From contig CALJGL010000037.1 of assembly GCA_938075155.1 (NCBI GenBank), forward strand, positions 1 through 15,758: 15,758 bases of DNA, in the 5' to 3' direction. This stretch comes from UBA12191 sp009937185. Its GTDB lineage: Bacteria > Planctomycetota > UBA8108 > UBA1146. Positions 6,895 through 14,466 of the stretch are shown here, piece after piece. The number at the start of each line of letters is the position of its first letter. Position 1 is the first letter of the stretch. The notes under the pieces are model-generated. The model had not been told where the DNA came from. It saw nothing but the letters and a program-made list of their open reading frames with translations, and searched no databases. Both the position numbers and the translations under genes were made by a program.

Positions 6895-8012
6895 AATATC
6901 TGTGCCATGCGCTGCGCACTGTCTTCTCGAAAAATGACCTCTTGACGTTCAGGTCGCAAATCTTCACGTTTCTGAACGAGCAATTCGGGGCGATCGGTCA
7001 ATTCACGCAACAAAGAAGTCAGTTGTTTCTCAATAGCGGCGTCACCTGCTTCTGAAAGGTTGAACCAACCACTCTCTTCTCTAAACAAGTCAGGGATTCC
7101 ACCGACAGGAGTAGCAGCGACAGGAAGTTGACGAGCGATGGCCTCCTGAACAACCAGAGGAGTTCCCTCCCCATGGCTAGGCAGCAGTAGTAAATCAGCA
7201 CTATCCATGGCTCTACGAACTTCTTTCAAATCCTTAGCCCCATACAATATCGGTTCATATGAGCCACAACCGGTCATGGGCCCCTCACCGATCACATGAA
7301 AACGAACATCTAGCCCTTTTTCAACTGCCGACTGAACCGCTCGTAAAGCACGACCATAACCTTTGGATTCGATACGTTCACCCACGTACAAGACCTGGAG
7401 TCCCGAGTTTTTCCTCGAGATCGTTCCGGGTTCGCGAAAGAGCGGGTCAATTCCAACCGGCAGAACTTCGACTCCAGATATCTGATGTCGGTCTTCGAGT
7501 TCTTGGGCCATATCAGCACTGACTGCCAAGACTTTTGTCGCTTCCTGCAGTCCCTTTTTAAGAAACCAGCTCCCTACGCGTTTTCGGCCATGCACATGAA
7601 CGTCACTCCCGTGGCACCAAACCACGACAGGAATGCCATGTTTCTTCGCCCACGAGGAAACGAGAAGTGCGCCCGGTACCGCCCAGTGCACCAGAACCAC
7701 ATTTTTTGAATCGGAACGACTCCATTTTTTCAAGGAGCGACGAGCAGAGAGTACCCATGACATTGAAGCCAAGGCGCCAGCCCCACCACTTCTGGGAGAT
7801 TTCCCACCCGAAAAATATCGAAACCTTCGGATCGACAGAGGACCATCTTGTTCCTCGACACAATCTTTGGGGTGGATGGCTGGAGCGAGAATCTCGGTCT
7901 CGAAATGGGAGGCGAGTTCCTCATGAAAATCGCGAATAAATCGTGCACGCCATGGTTCTACAGTACCTGGCCAGGAAGCAGAAAAGACTTTCAAACACGG
8001 CTTATCGATCAC
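6876..8012 (-). CDS. Glycosyltransferase family 4
   Basis: This 378-residue GT-B enzyme probably moves a sugar from a nucleotide donor to a lipid- or glycan-linked acceptor at the cytoplasmic face. The N-terminal domain shows VHWAVPGALLVSSWAKKHGIPVVVWCHGSDVHV (about 108-140), typical of the acceptor half. The C-terminal domain has VLYVGERIESKGYG (207-220) and the donor-binding EGTPLVVQE, the E-x7-E motif (E282 and E290), followed by PVGGIPDLF. Length is normal for the family. The start is GTG at 8012, overlapping the upstream stop as GTGA; an AGGAAGAG lies rather far upstream, so translation is probably coupled. The exact sugar and linkage cannot be told. Confidence 0.9.
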   Translation of the reverse strand: MIDKPCLKVFSASWPGTVEPWRARFIRDFHEELASHFETEILAPAIHPKDCVEEQDGPLSIRRFRYFSGGKSPRSGGAGALASMSWVLSARRSLKKWSRSDSKNVVLVHWAVPGALLVSSWAKKHGIPVVVWCHGSDVHVHGRKRVGSWFLKKGLQEATKVLAVSADMAQELEDRHQISGVEVLPVGIDPLFREPGTISRKNSGLQVLYVGERIESKGYGRALRAVQSAVEKGLDVRFHVIGEGPMTGCGSYEPILYGAKDLKEVRRAMDSADLLLLPSHGEGTPLVVQEAIARQLPVAATPVGGIPDLFREESGWFNLSEAGDAAIEKQLTSLLRELTDRPELLVQKREDLRPERQEVIFREDSAQRMAQILCEVMT

Positions 8013-8971
8013 GTTAATCGTTCATGCTCTTCCTGAACATCCAGAACTCCACGTCTGGACTTACTTTGCATATTCGTTTTCCCAGAAAACCATTCTGCAA
8101 GGCATCCTACTAGCATCAGTTGTAATCCGGCAAGACTGAGCAATGCTCCTAATACCAAAAGTGGATATCGATAATTGATGGTTCCATCCACAATTCTGGA
8201 ATAACCCAAAAATCCCAATATCAAGATTCCTGGAATGCAGATTCCGAAGCCCCATCTCAAGAGAGATCTACCTGGACGATCTTGGCCGCGAAGGAATATC
8301 AACAAAGTGATCAAATCAATGGAAGCTGAGAAGGCTCTAGAAATACCGAAATGAGAAGTTCCGGTCTGACGAGGCCTATGGGGAACAGCAACCTCAGTCA
8401 CTCTGTATCCCCAACGGGCTGCGACCAAATGCATGTAACGAAAATGACCTCCAGAGAGAGGAACCGCCAATGCCAATTCACGGGACAGCACTTTAAATCC
8501 ACAATTTCCGTCACGCAAAGGAGGACCGCCTACGCAACGCACGACACTATTGTAAATTTTAGAGGAAATGCGTCGACTGATATTATCCGCGCGATGCTGA
8601 CGCCACCCCACAACCATATCGAAGCCATCTCTGACCCTATCAACAAATCGTTGAATCTCTTCGGGCGGCTCCTGTAAATCGGCATCGATAGTGGCGATCA
8701 ACTGACCGGCCGCGATGTCAAAACCAGCTGCCAACGCATCGCCTTTACCGAGAGATCTGCGTAACCTCAAAACCTTGCATCTAGGATCACGACTCGTCAA
8801 CAACTCTAATTTCTCAGCGGTCCCGTCTTTGGATCCATCATCGACAAAGATGACTTCGAAGCCCGCCACGTCCAACCATTCGAGAGAAGGAAGAACACGA
8901 TCGAGCAAAGCGGGAATCGCTTCGATCTCATCACGAACCGGAATCACCATACTGAGTTCAGGTTTATCCAT
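8009..8971 (-). CDS. GT2 polyprenyl-phosphate glycosyltransferase (DPM1/GtrB-like)
   Basis: This 320-residue protein belongs to the dolichyl-phosphate-mannose synthase-like branch of glycosyltransferase family 2. It shows the donor-binding VDDGSKDGT (43-51), the metal-binding DADLQEPPEE (96-105), and the conserved RRISSKIYNS and GNCGFKVLSREL blocks. It ends with two predicted membrane helices (about 241-260 and 268-292). That layout matches GtrB/ArnC-type enzymes, which attach a sugar from a nucleotide donor to undecaprenyl or another polyprenyl phosphate. The ATG has GGAGG seven bases upstream and shares one base with the HAD stop codon (TGATG). In this operon it could make the lipid-linked donor for the TMTC-like protein. 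The C-terminal tail after the helices is polar and unremarkable. Confidence 0.9.
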   Translation of the reverse strand: MDKPELSMVIPVRDEIEAIPALLDRVLPSLEWLDVAGFEVIFVDDGSKDGTAEKLELLTSRDPRCKVLRLRRSLGKGDALAAGFDIAAGQLIATIDADLQEPPEEIQRFVDRVRDGFDMVVGWRQHRADNISRRISSKIYNSVVRCVGGPPLRDGNCGFKVLSRELALAVPLSGGHFRYMHLVAARWGYRVTEVAVPHRPRQTGTSHFGISRAFSASIDLITLLIFLRGQDRPGRSLLRWGFGICIPGILILGFLGYSRIVDGTINYRYPLLVLGALLSLAGLQLMLVGCLAEWFSGKTNMQSKSRRGVLDVQEEHERLT

Positions 8972-9702
8972 CAGAGAACCTCCGGAACCATGACACCTTG
9001 ATCTCTCAAGATCTCAGACAGATCCCAGAAATTTTGTATCACATGATCTGGTTTTGTTTCCCCAGTGACCGACCTAAATCGATCTTCACGGCTCACCAGG
9101 ACGGTCACCATTCCGATTTCGTTGGCAGGATCGATGTCGTGAAGAGGGTTGTCACCAATGTAGAGACATTCGGATGGTCTCAAATTCAAATCCGTACATG
9201 CACGCTGATACAGTTTGGGATTAGGCTTAGAGATGCCCACTTGATGGGAAATGAATATCGCTCTGTGATCGAAGTAATCCAGCAGTCTCAATCGAATCAG
9301 TTTCTCCGACTGCTTCACTTCTAGACCCTCCGTAATAATACCCAACTTCAAATCGGTTCTCGCCAAACGGCGAATCATCTCGTGGGCATCCTCGAAAGGT
9401 TCCAAGAATCGGGTTTTAGTATCGTGATAAGCAACGATTCCTGCCGAGATAATAACGGCGGGATTGAGCCCCTTCATCGATCGACGAGGTAATCGAAGCA
9501 ATAATTTGTCAAAGTGGCCTTCATAGTTGGAAGAAAACTCCTTCACAACCTCGGCCAATTCCTCAAGAAGAACTTCTTCTTCCATCTCGAGCCCCGCCTT
9601 TATCATGGCGCGAACACTGGCTCTTCTCGCCCGAGCGGCGAAATCGACCGTTGAAAACAACGTGCCATCGATATCAAAAAATATCGCTCTTATTTGACTC
9701 AT
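8971..9702 (-). CDS. HAD-superfamily hydrolase (subfamily IA)
   Basis: The 243-residue protein has all four HAD motifs: DIDGT (10-14, nucleophile Asp10 and Asp12), a threonine in IITEG (Thr124), the SKPNPKLY lysine (Lys159), and GDNPLHDI (183-190). A helical cap lies between motifs I and II, as in small-molecule phosphatases of subfamily IA. The substrate is unknown; a sugar or nucleotide phosphate is plausible from the glycosyltransferases behind it. The ATG at 9702 is preferred because GAGG lies eight bases upstream. An in-frame TTG at 9720 would sit in the T tract of the preceding terminator. It is the first gene of the operon and overlaps the GT2 gene by one base. Confidence 0.88.
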   Translation of the reverse strand: MSQIRAIFFDIDGTLFSTVDFAARARRASVRAMIKAGLEMEEEVLLEELAEVVKEFSSNYEGHFDKLLLRLPRRSMKGLNPAVIISAGIVAYHDTKTRFLEPFEDAHEMIRRLARTDLKLGIITEGLEVKQSEKLIRLRLLDYFDHRAIFISHQVGISKPNPKLYQRACTDLNLRPSECLYIGDNPLHDIDPANEIGMVTVLVSREDRFRSVTGETKPDHVIQNFWDLSEILRDQGVMVPEVL

Positions 9703-9718
9703 CAATACCACCTCGGTC

Positions 9719-9765
9719 AAAACACGAGGGTCGCCTCCAGGACATTATCCCGGCAGCGACCCTCG
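9719..9765 (-). terminator. Two-tier intrinsic terminator after the secretin gene
   Basis: CGAGGGTCGC and GCGACCCTCG pair perfectly over 10 bases (9725-9734 with 9756-9765). Inside them CCGGGA pairs with TCCTGG around a TAATG loop. TGTTTTG follows on the minus strand. The stem begins 23 bases after the secretin stop codon. The T tract ends only 17 bases before the HAD gene ATG, leaving no room for a separate promoter between them, so some read-through is likely. Confidence 0.82.
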
Positions 9766-9788
9766 CAACTGACCTCACAACCTACGGA

Positions 9789-12488
9789 CTAGTTAAACAG
9801 CTTCTGCTCCTCGGCGCGAAGATCTACGATCTTTGCTGTAACGAGGATGTACAAGCTTCGCTTTTCATTCAGGTTTGCTTTCCTACGGAAAGCGTTCTTA
9901 ATGATCGGCAAGTTTCCAAGAATCGGCACTGTGGATTCGTAGTTCAACTCGTTCAATGAACGGAAACCACCCAGAAGTACTGTTCCACCATCCGGTACTG
10001 TTACCGAAGTGAAAGCTTGCTGAAGAGAAATCTCGGGAAGATCGATCTCAACCAGACTGGCAGCACTTGAGAGTGTTCCCAAACTGATGGTGACTGTCGA
10101 AATGACTCCATTAATCAAACTCGCAAGCGTCGGACGAACATCCACTGTGATGTATCTACGGTCAGCAGAGATCACGGGACGCACATCAAGAACAACACCG
10201 TCTTGGAATGTATCGATGACAGGGTCAGCGACTTCCGAAACGACCAGTCCTGTACCACCCGAAACCAACTCGTAATCCTGAACGTACGATCTTTGAGTGA
10301 TCACTGAAACATGAACACGCTGACCATTTGAGGCCGTCACCTTAGGAGCAGTAACGATACGTGCTGATCTTTCTTCCTGACTGGCACGGACAATGGCGTT
10401 GATCTGGAATGGATCGAGCCACGTGACCTGCATCGTCAAACCACGAAGCGTGGAGTTCAGTCTGGAACCCGCAGCACCACCGACAAATCCGTCGAGAATG
10501 TTCTGCATGCGTCCGGCAGTTCTGTTCTGGCCCATAACAAGAAGAGGATCGGTGGGATCACCCAAGTTGTTAAAACCAATGTCACTTCCGCCAGTGCCTG
10601 AACTGTTCAAGCTTCCGTAGGCCGTACCAAATCCCTGTCCGGGAGGCTGCCCAAGGTTTCTTGAATCGACACCGATATCTTCAAGGAAGTCGTCGACCAT
10701 GTCGATAAAGCGGGCCTCAACAACAACGAAGACGTCGCTATTTGCACGCAGATTATCGAGGAAATCCATAATGGAGAGGTGCAACTCACGAGTGGCATTG
10801 ACGAGGATCTGACCCTTATGGCCACTGATCGTAGAATTGGATTCGTCCCAACCGTCAGTTCCACCTGTAGATTCCTGAATCAACTCAACGAGATCGTCAG
10901 GAGTTAACTCTGAATCTTCTTCCTCATCGAAGCCGCCGAAGTCGAAGGGGTTGTCTCCACCACCACCCTCACCTTCGTCATTACTGGAAACACGAATCCG
11001 TGGACCAGGGAAATCTCTAATTTTGTTTAGAATGTCGGTGACGTTATAGATGTCGAAAATCAATTCGCCAAAAGCATTCTCGGGCTCTGTGATGAAGAGA
11101 ATGTTCTCTTTAAAGGTGTAAGCCTTACCGGTGGCTTTCATGATCAAATCAAGAGCTTCGCCGAGCTTGACTCCATCGAGAGAAAGGTTCACAGAAACAT
11201 CTGTGGCGTCGATCTCAGGATCGATAGTGATGTTGAGATCACTGACGGATCGCAAGAACTCTACGACTTCTGCCAAGTTAGCTTCAGGGAAATCGAACGA
11301 AGTCGTTCCGGTCGCCAATGTCCTGCGGATTTTGCGTATTTCCGGGGACTCCTCCAACTTTGCAGTGGAGAGATTTTCCAAACGCTTTTGAACTTCGCCC
11401 TGCCAGAAACCTTTGTCATCGGGGAAGCGGAATGGATCCTCGTAAGGGATTGCACTTCTTTCGAGGTCTTCCCACACACGAGTGGTTTGTTCTTTTTCCA
11501 TCCCCAGATAACTCACGTACCTGAAGGAACGCATGAACTCATTCGCTCTGTCCTGAAGGCGCTGTGCCGCCAAATTATCAGGATCGATTCCGAGAATCGT
11601 CTTCGTCAGTTGAATGGCTTCGCGGAAATCTTCACGAACCATGGCATCTTCGATGCGATCCATCAGAGTCGAGATTCTTTCCAGACGACGATTCTCCGCT
11701 TCGCTGGTCAGACGTTCGGCTTCTTCGATGGCAAAGTTTTCTTTTTGCTCACGATTTCGTTTATCCAGATCGATTTTTAACTGGCGAGCCGTGTCGTAAC
11801 TACTTTGGGCCTCAGCCTGAAGATCGGTGACGTCGACACCATAATCGAACCAGATCAATCTTTCGCGGGCTCTCTGAAGAAAACTCAAGGCCTCATCGAT
11901 GGAACCGCTCTCAAGAGCCTCTTTACCATCGGAAAGGAAACGAGTCGCCTCGCTGAGACGCTGCTCTTCAAGAACCCGTACTTCTTCACCGAACTGTTGA
12001 AGAACAGTTCGGATCTCTCCATCACGACGTCCGAGGAACATCAGGCAACGAGAGAGTTTCTCCTTGGCTTCCTGCAAAGTCGGATCGGCATCGAGCGCAC
12101 GGCGATAGGCTCTCTCCGCTGCAGCGTAATTTGCTTCAGCAAAGTGCGTATTCGCCTGCTCCACCAACCAAAGTGCAGTGGCACGATTCGTCTGTGCTGC
12201 GAGATTAACCTCGTCGGCAACAGCCTTCACGTCCTTGTCACCAGGATCCTGGGCACGGGCAAACAAATCCTGTCCGGTGGCTTGGACTTCCTTACGAGGC
12301 GGCTCGAAAGCGACCTCTGTTGGACGAGGGTCAGCAGACCCACTGCAACCAGCGAACAAGAACAAAAAGACTCCAAAGCAGGCGAGGCTGCCAGGAAGCA
12401 TGGAGGTTCCACGATGAACGGTACTGAAAGCACCGGTTCGGGGATTTTGGGTCTCAATCACGAGAGCACCCTTTCTTCTTTCGTCCAT
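9789..12488 (-). CDS. TPR-containing secretin (PulD/PilQ-type), predicted lipoprotein
   Basis: This 899-residue protein is a predicted outer-membrane multimeric pore. A hydrophobic stretch (about 33-47) ends in FAGC, giving a lipobox with Cys48. Residues 95-330 are helical with TPR-like repeats and coiled-coil character. Residues 397-470 resemble a secretin N0/STN-type domain, FDFPEANLAEVVEFL through NILFITEP. A Gly/Asp/Glu-rich linker (503-526) follows, then N-domain-like sequence (about 550-590). The secretin core (about 585-885) has VPDGGTVLLGG (831-841), VPILGNLPIIKNAFRRK and ILVTAKIV. The ATG at 12488 has GGAGG only one base upstream. A GTG at 12461 and an ATG at 12401 would both keep the lipobox and may be the real start. 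It is last in the ExbB-ExbD block; no pilus or type II secretion ATPase is nearby. Confidence 0.88.
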   Translation of the reverse strand: MDERRKGALVIETQNPRTGAFSTVHRGTSMLPGSLACFGVFLFLFAGCSGSADPRPTEVAFEPPRKEVQATGQDLFARAQDPGDKDVKAVADEVNLAAQTNRATALWLVEQANTHFAEANYAAAERAYRRALDADPTLQEAKEKLSRCLMFLGRRDGEIRTVLQQFGEEVRVLEEQRLSEATRFLSDGKEALESGSIDEALSFLQRARERLIWFDYGVDVTDLQAEAQSSYDTARQLKIDLDKRNREQKENFAIEEAERLTSEAENRRLERISTLMDRIEDAMVREDFREAIQLTKTILGIDPDNLAAQRLQDRANEFMRSFRYVSYLGMEKEQTTRVWEDLERSAIPYEDPFRFPDDKGFWQGEVQKRLENLSTAKLEESPEIRKIRRTLATGTTSFDFPEANLAEVVEFLRSVSDLNITIDPEIDATDVSVNLSLDGVKLGEALDLIMKATGKAYTFKENILFITEPENAFGELIFDIYNVTDILNKIRDFPGPRIRVSSNDEGEGGGGDNPFDFGGFDEEEDSELTPDDLVELIQESTGGTDGWDESNSTISGHKGQILVNATRELHLSIMDFLDNLRANSDVFVVVEARFIDMVDDFLEDIGVDSRNLGQPPGQGFGTAYGSLNSSGTGGSDIGFNNLGDPTDPLLVMGQNRTAGRMQNILDGFVGGAAGSRLNSTLRGLTMQVTWLDPFQINAIVRASQEERSARIVTAPKVTASNGQRVHVSVITQRSYVQDYELVSGGTGLVVSEVADPVIDTFQDGVVLDVRPVISADRRYITVDVRPTLASLINGVISTVTISLGTLSSAASLVEIDLPEISLQQAFTSVTVPDGGTVLLGGFRSLNELNYESTVPILGNLPIIKNAFRRKANLNEKRSLYILVTAKIVDLRAEEQKLFN

Positions 12489-12532
12489 CCCTCCAAGGGC
12501 AAACGGACGAGATCTGCAAAATTCGATTCAAA

Positions 12533-12566
12533 TGACGTCAGAAGGACGCAACCTTCCGAAACGTCA
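12533..12566 (-). promoter_or_regulatory. Stem-loop in the exbD-secretin spacer
   Basis: TGACGT (outer arm) pairs with ACGTCA. Inside them CGGAAGG pairs with CCTTCTG (one G-U) around the loop TTGCGT, with a two-base TT bulge on one side. The fold begins three bases after the stop codon of the second ExbD gene and is not followed by a real T run. It may partially terminate, protect or mark a cleavage point in the operon mRNA, setting channel versus secretin levels. The pairing is visible; the role is inference. Confidence 0.5.
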
Positions 12567-12569
12567 CCT

Positions 12570-13082
12570 TTAGTCCATCGGAGTTTCCGGTTGGGCAAAG
12601 GCTATGTTTTCAATCTCCAACTTGGCACAAATGTTTAGAACGTCTATCACGTACTTGTATGGCACTTTTTCTGCAAAATCGATCACCACAGGCAACGAAG
12701 AATCCGATCCGAGAGACACATATGTATCCTTGCGGCGTAATATGTGCTGCTCAAGATAGATCAAATCTGGTCCCGGAACCCCGGTGAAATTCTCAAAGTC
12801 TGAATCCAAAACGTCGCTCGTCGGAACCTGAGCTTGGTCTGCGTAGACAACCACTTGATCAGCCTGATATAGCAACGTTACTCGGCAGTTCTCAGACAGC
12901 ATCGGCCTGCTATTAGACTCGCCCTTATTTTTTGGCAGATAAGAACGTAACGTCCCCTCTGGCATTTTAAACTTCGTGGCAAGCATGAAGAAGATCAGCA
13001 ACAGGAAAACGACATCAATCATCGGTGTCATATCCGCTTCTGCTTTATTGGCATCGGGATCGACAACTTTACGCCTGGCCAT
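12570..13082 (-). CDS. ExbD/TolR-type proton-channel subunit, second copy
   Basis: This 170-residue protein has the ExbD/TolR layout: a short charged cytoplasmic N-terminus, one membrane helix (about 22-42) and a periplasmic domain. The ion-carrying aspartate is present in the DMTPMIDVVFLLLIFFML segment (Asp23). Such subunits use the proton motive force, with an ExbB/TolQ pentamer, to drive force across the periplasm. The ATG at 13082 is preferred because AAGGAG lies five to six bases upstream; the in-frame TTG at 13097 is upstream of that ribosome site. It differs clearly from the first ExbD and has a longer N-terminus rich in Asp and Ala. It sits 59 bases after the first copy and precedes the secretin gene. 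Confidence 0.92.
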   Translation of the reverse strand: MARRKVVDPDANKAEADMTPMIDVVFLLLIFFMLATKFKMPEGTLRSYLPKNKGESNSRPMLSENCRVTLLYQADQVVVYADQAQVPTSDVLDSDFENFTGVPGPDLIYLEQHILRRKDTYVSLGSDSSLPVVIDFAEKVPYKYVIDVLNICAKLEIENIAFAQPETPMD

Positions 13083-13141
13083 TTCTTCTCCTTTCAATGC
13101 TCACGAGTAGACAACTTAAAAACAAACCGAAATGCGGTCTG

Positions 13142-13645
13142 CTACTCAACCTTGTAAGGGTCCTCAAATCGTTCTCCGATAGCCGCACAGCGGACTTTGA
13201 AAATTCGGGCCTTTGAACAGGCGGCAAAAACCTTGTGTATGTTTCCACTCTTCGCACCCTGATCACACCGAATTGTCACTTCGAGTGTCGAGAGCTTCTG
13301 TGTCGGATTATTAGGATTATCTTCCCAACCTCCGTAAGCCTCAGCTTCTAGCCTAAGGCTCAACTCCAACTCTTCAGCTGTCAGCGGAGGTCCATTCATC
13401 AACTGAATTTGCTCTTGACCCTTAGAGTTAAAAGACACGTTCACAAACAAAATTCTCGAACCTGGCTGTGGTTCCTCAACCGTCGCTTCTGAAGCAACGG
13501 GGAGTACAACCACAGCTTGCTGAACAGTCAATTCCGTTACGACCATGAAGAAAACAATGAGCAAGAAAACGATATCGATCATGGGCGTCATGTCCATGTC
13601 GACTCCTTTCCTCGCCACTACGATTTTCCTCTTCTTTTTCGCCAT
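13142..13645 (-). CDS. ExbD/TolR-type proton-channel subunit, first copy
   Basis: This 167-residue protein has a very basic N-terminus (MAKKKRKIVVARKG), a single membrane helix (about 22-41) with the conserved aspartate in DMTPMIDIVFLLIVFFMV (Asp24), and a periplasmic C-terminal domain of the TolR/ExbD kind. It would partner the ExbB/TolQ-like protein encoded 17 bases upstream. The ATG start is supported by position, with only a weak GGGA before it. The two ExbD proteins share the helix motif but little of the periplasmic domain, which suggests a hetero-dimer or two different load proteins rather than a recent duplication. Confidence 0.92.
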   Translation of the reverse strand: MAKKKRKIVVARKGVDMDMTPMIDIVFLLIVFFMVVTELTVQQAVVVLPVASEATVEEPQPGSRILFVNVSFNSKGQEQIQLMNGPPLTAEELELSLRLEAEAYGGWEDNPNNPTQKLSTLEVTIRCDQGAKSGNIHKVFAACSKARIFKVRCAAIGERFEDPYKVE

Positions 13646-13662
13646 TATCTATCCCGTTCAGC

Positions 13663-14466
13663 CTAGTTGACTTCTTGATCGTCAAAGCGCTCCATCAGTT
13701 CAGAAGCAATACTGCTCACCTCTACTGAAGCACCGTCAATGATCGTCTTTAGAATGAAGTATGAAATCGTCATGGGGATCGCCACGATCAAACCCATCAT
13801 GGTCGTCATCAATGCCTCAGAAATACCGCCAGCCAGATCTTTTGGCTTGGGTGAAGTCTTACTGGTTGCGATCACATTGAAAGCCCCAACCATCCCCATC
13901 ACTGTTCCCAGCAATCCAAGCATGGGCGAGATTGCAGCGATCAGTGAAATATAGCTGATCTTTCTGTGCAATTCCGAGGTTTCCATTTCGCCCGCTTCTT
14001 CCATAGCCTCCTCGACGTCTTCGTACGGACGATCAATCTTGGGAAGTCCTGCAGCAAGAACACTGGAAAGGAAACTCGGCTGTTGCTCCAGTGCATCGAG
14101 AGCACCTTCGTAATCATCAGTTTCAAACAATGTCTCGACATGATCCAAGAGGTCTGGCGGCACGAGGACATCCCTGCGCAACTGCATTCCGTGCATCATC
14201 GTCAAGGCCATTCCTGCTCCTGATAGGAGGATAAGAATGACACCGACAGTACCTGCCGCCTTAATGTTGTCGAGAACTGAAACAGTCTCCACAGCATCTT
14301 CTGGTTGCGGAAGCGCAAAGGCAGATTCGCTCACCCCTACGAATATTGTCAACATCAAAATGGTCAAGAGAATCGGTCGGGTTGCGATCGTAACCCAAGT
14401 CTTTCTCATGAAACCTGTCCAGTTCATCATCCTGTCCTCTCTCACCTGAATTGATCTCGACATCAT
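13663..14466 (-). CDS. MotA/TolQ/ExbB-family proton channel protein
   Basis: The 267-residue protein carries the family signature in its last two membrane helices. These are SYISLIAAISPMLGLLGTVMGMVGAF (171-196, conserved Thr188) and ISEALMTTMMGLIVAIPMTISYF (215-237, Thr221/Thr222). Another helix lies at about 73-93. The N-terminus has an additional hydrophobic segment (33-51) ending in SESAFA, which looks like a cleavable signal peptide, as in some ExbB proteins. The ATG at 14466 overlaps the upstream stop as ATGA and has GGAG six bases upstream. A second start, ATG at 14430 with AGAGG five bases upstream, would give a shorter signal sequence and is equally plausible. It energises the adjacent ExbD pair. 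Confidence 0.92.
   Translation of the reverse strand: MMSRSIQVREDRMMNWTGFMRKTWVTIATRPILLTILMLTIFVGVSESAFALPQPEDAVETVSVLDNIKAAGTVGVILILLSGAGMALTMMHGMQLRRDVLVPPDLLDHVETLFETDDYEGALDALEQQPSFLSSVLAAGLPKIDRPYEDVEEAMEEAGEMETSELHRKISYISLIAAISPMLGLLGTVMGMVGAFNVIATSKTSPKPKDLAGGISEALMTTMMGLIVAIPMTISYFILKTIIDGASVEVSSIASELMERFDDQEVN

Noticed and set aside
9766..9900. Promoter for the HAD-led operon in the secretin 3' end
   Set aside because: Candidate hexamers such as TTGTAC or TTGTGA lack a properly spaced -10; none exceeded chance.
9789..12488. Type II secretion or type IV pilus locus
   Set aside because: The secretin is present, but no ATPase, pseudopilin, inner-membrane platform or pilus alignment gene is in the window.
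11805..12638. Long plus-strand open frame of about 277 codons opposite the secretin gene
   Set aside because: It is antisense to a strongly recognisable secretin/TPR coding region, has no family features, and arises from the codon use of the real gene.
13117..13138. Possible terminator between the two exbD genes
   Set aside because: The stem ACCG/CGGT is only four pairs; although a T-rich run follows on the minus strand, it is too weak to call.
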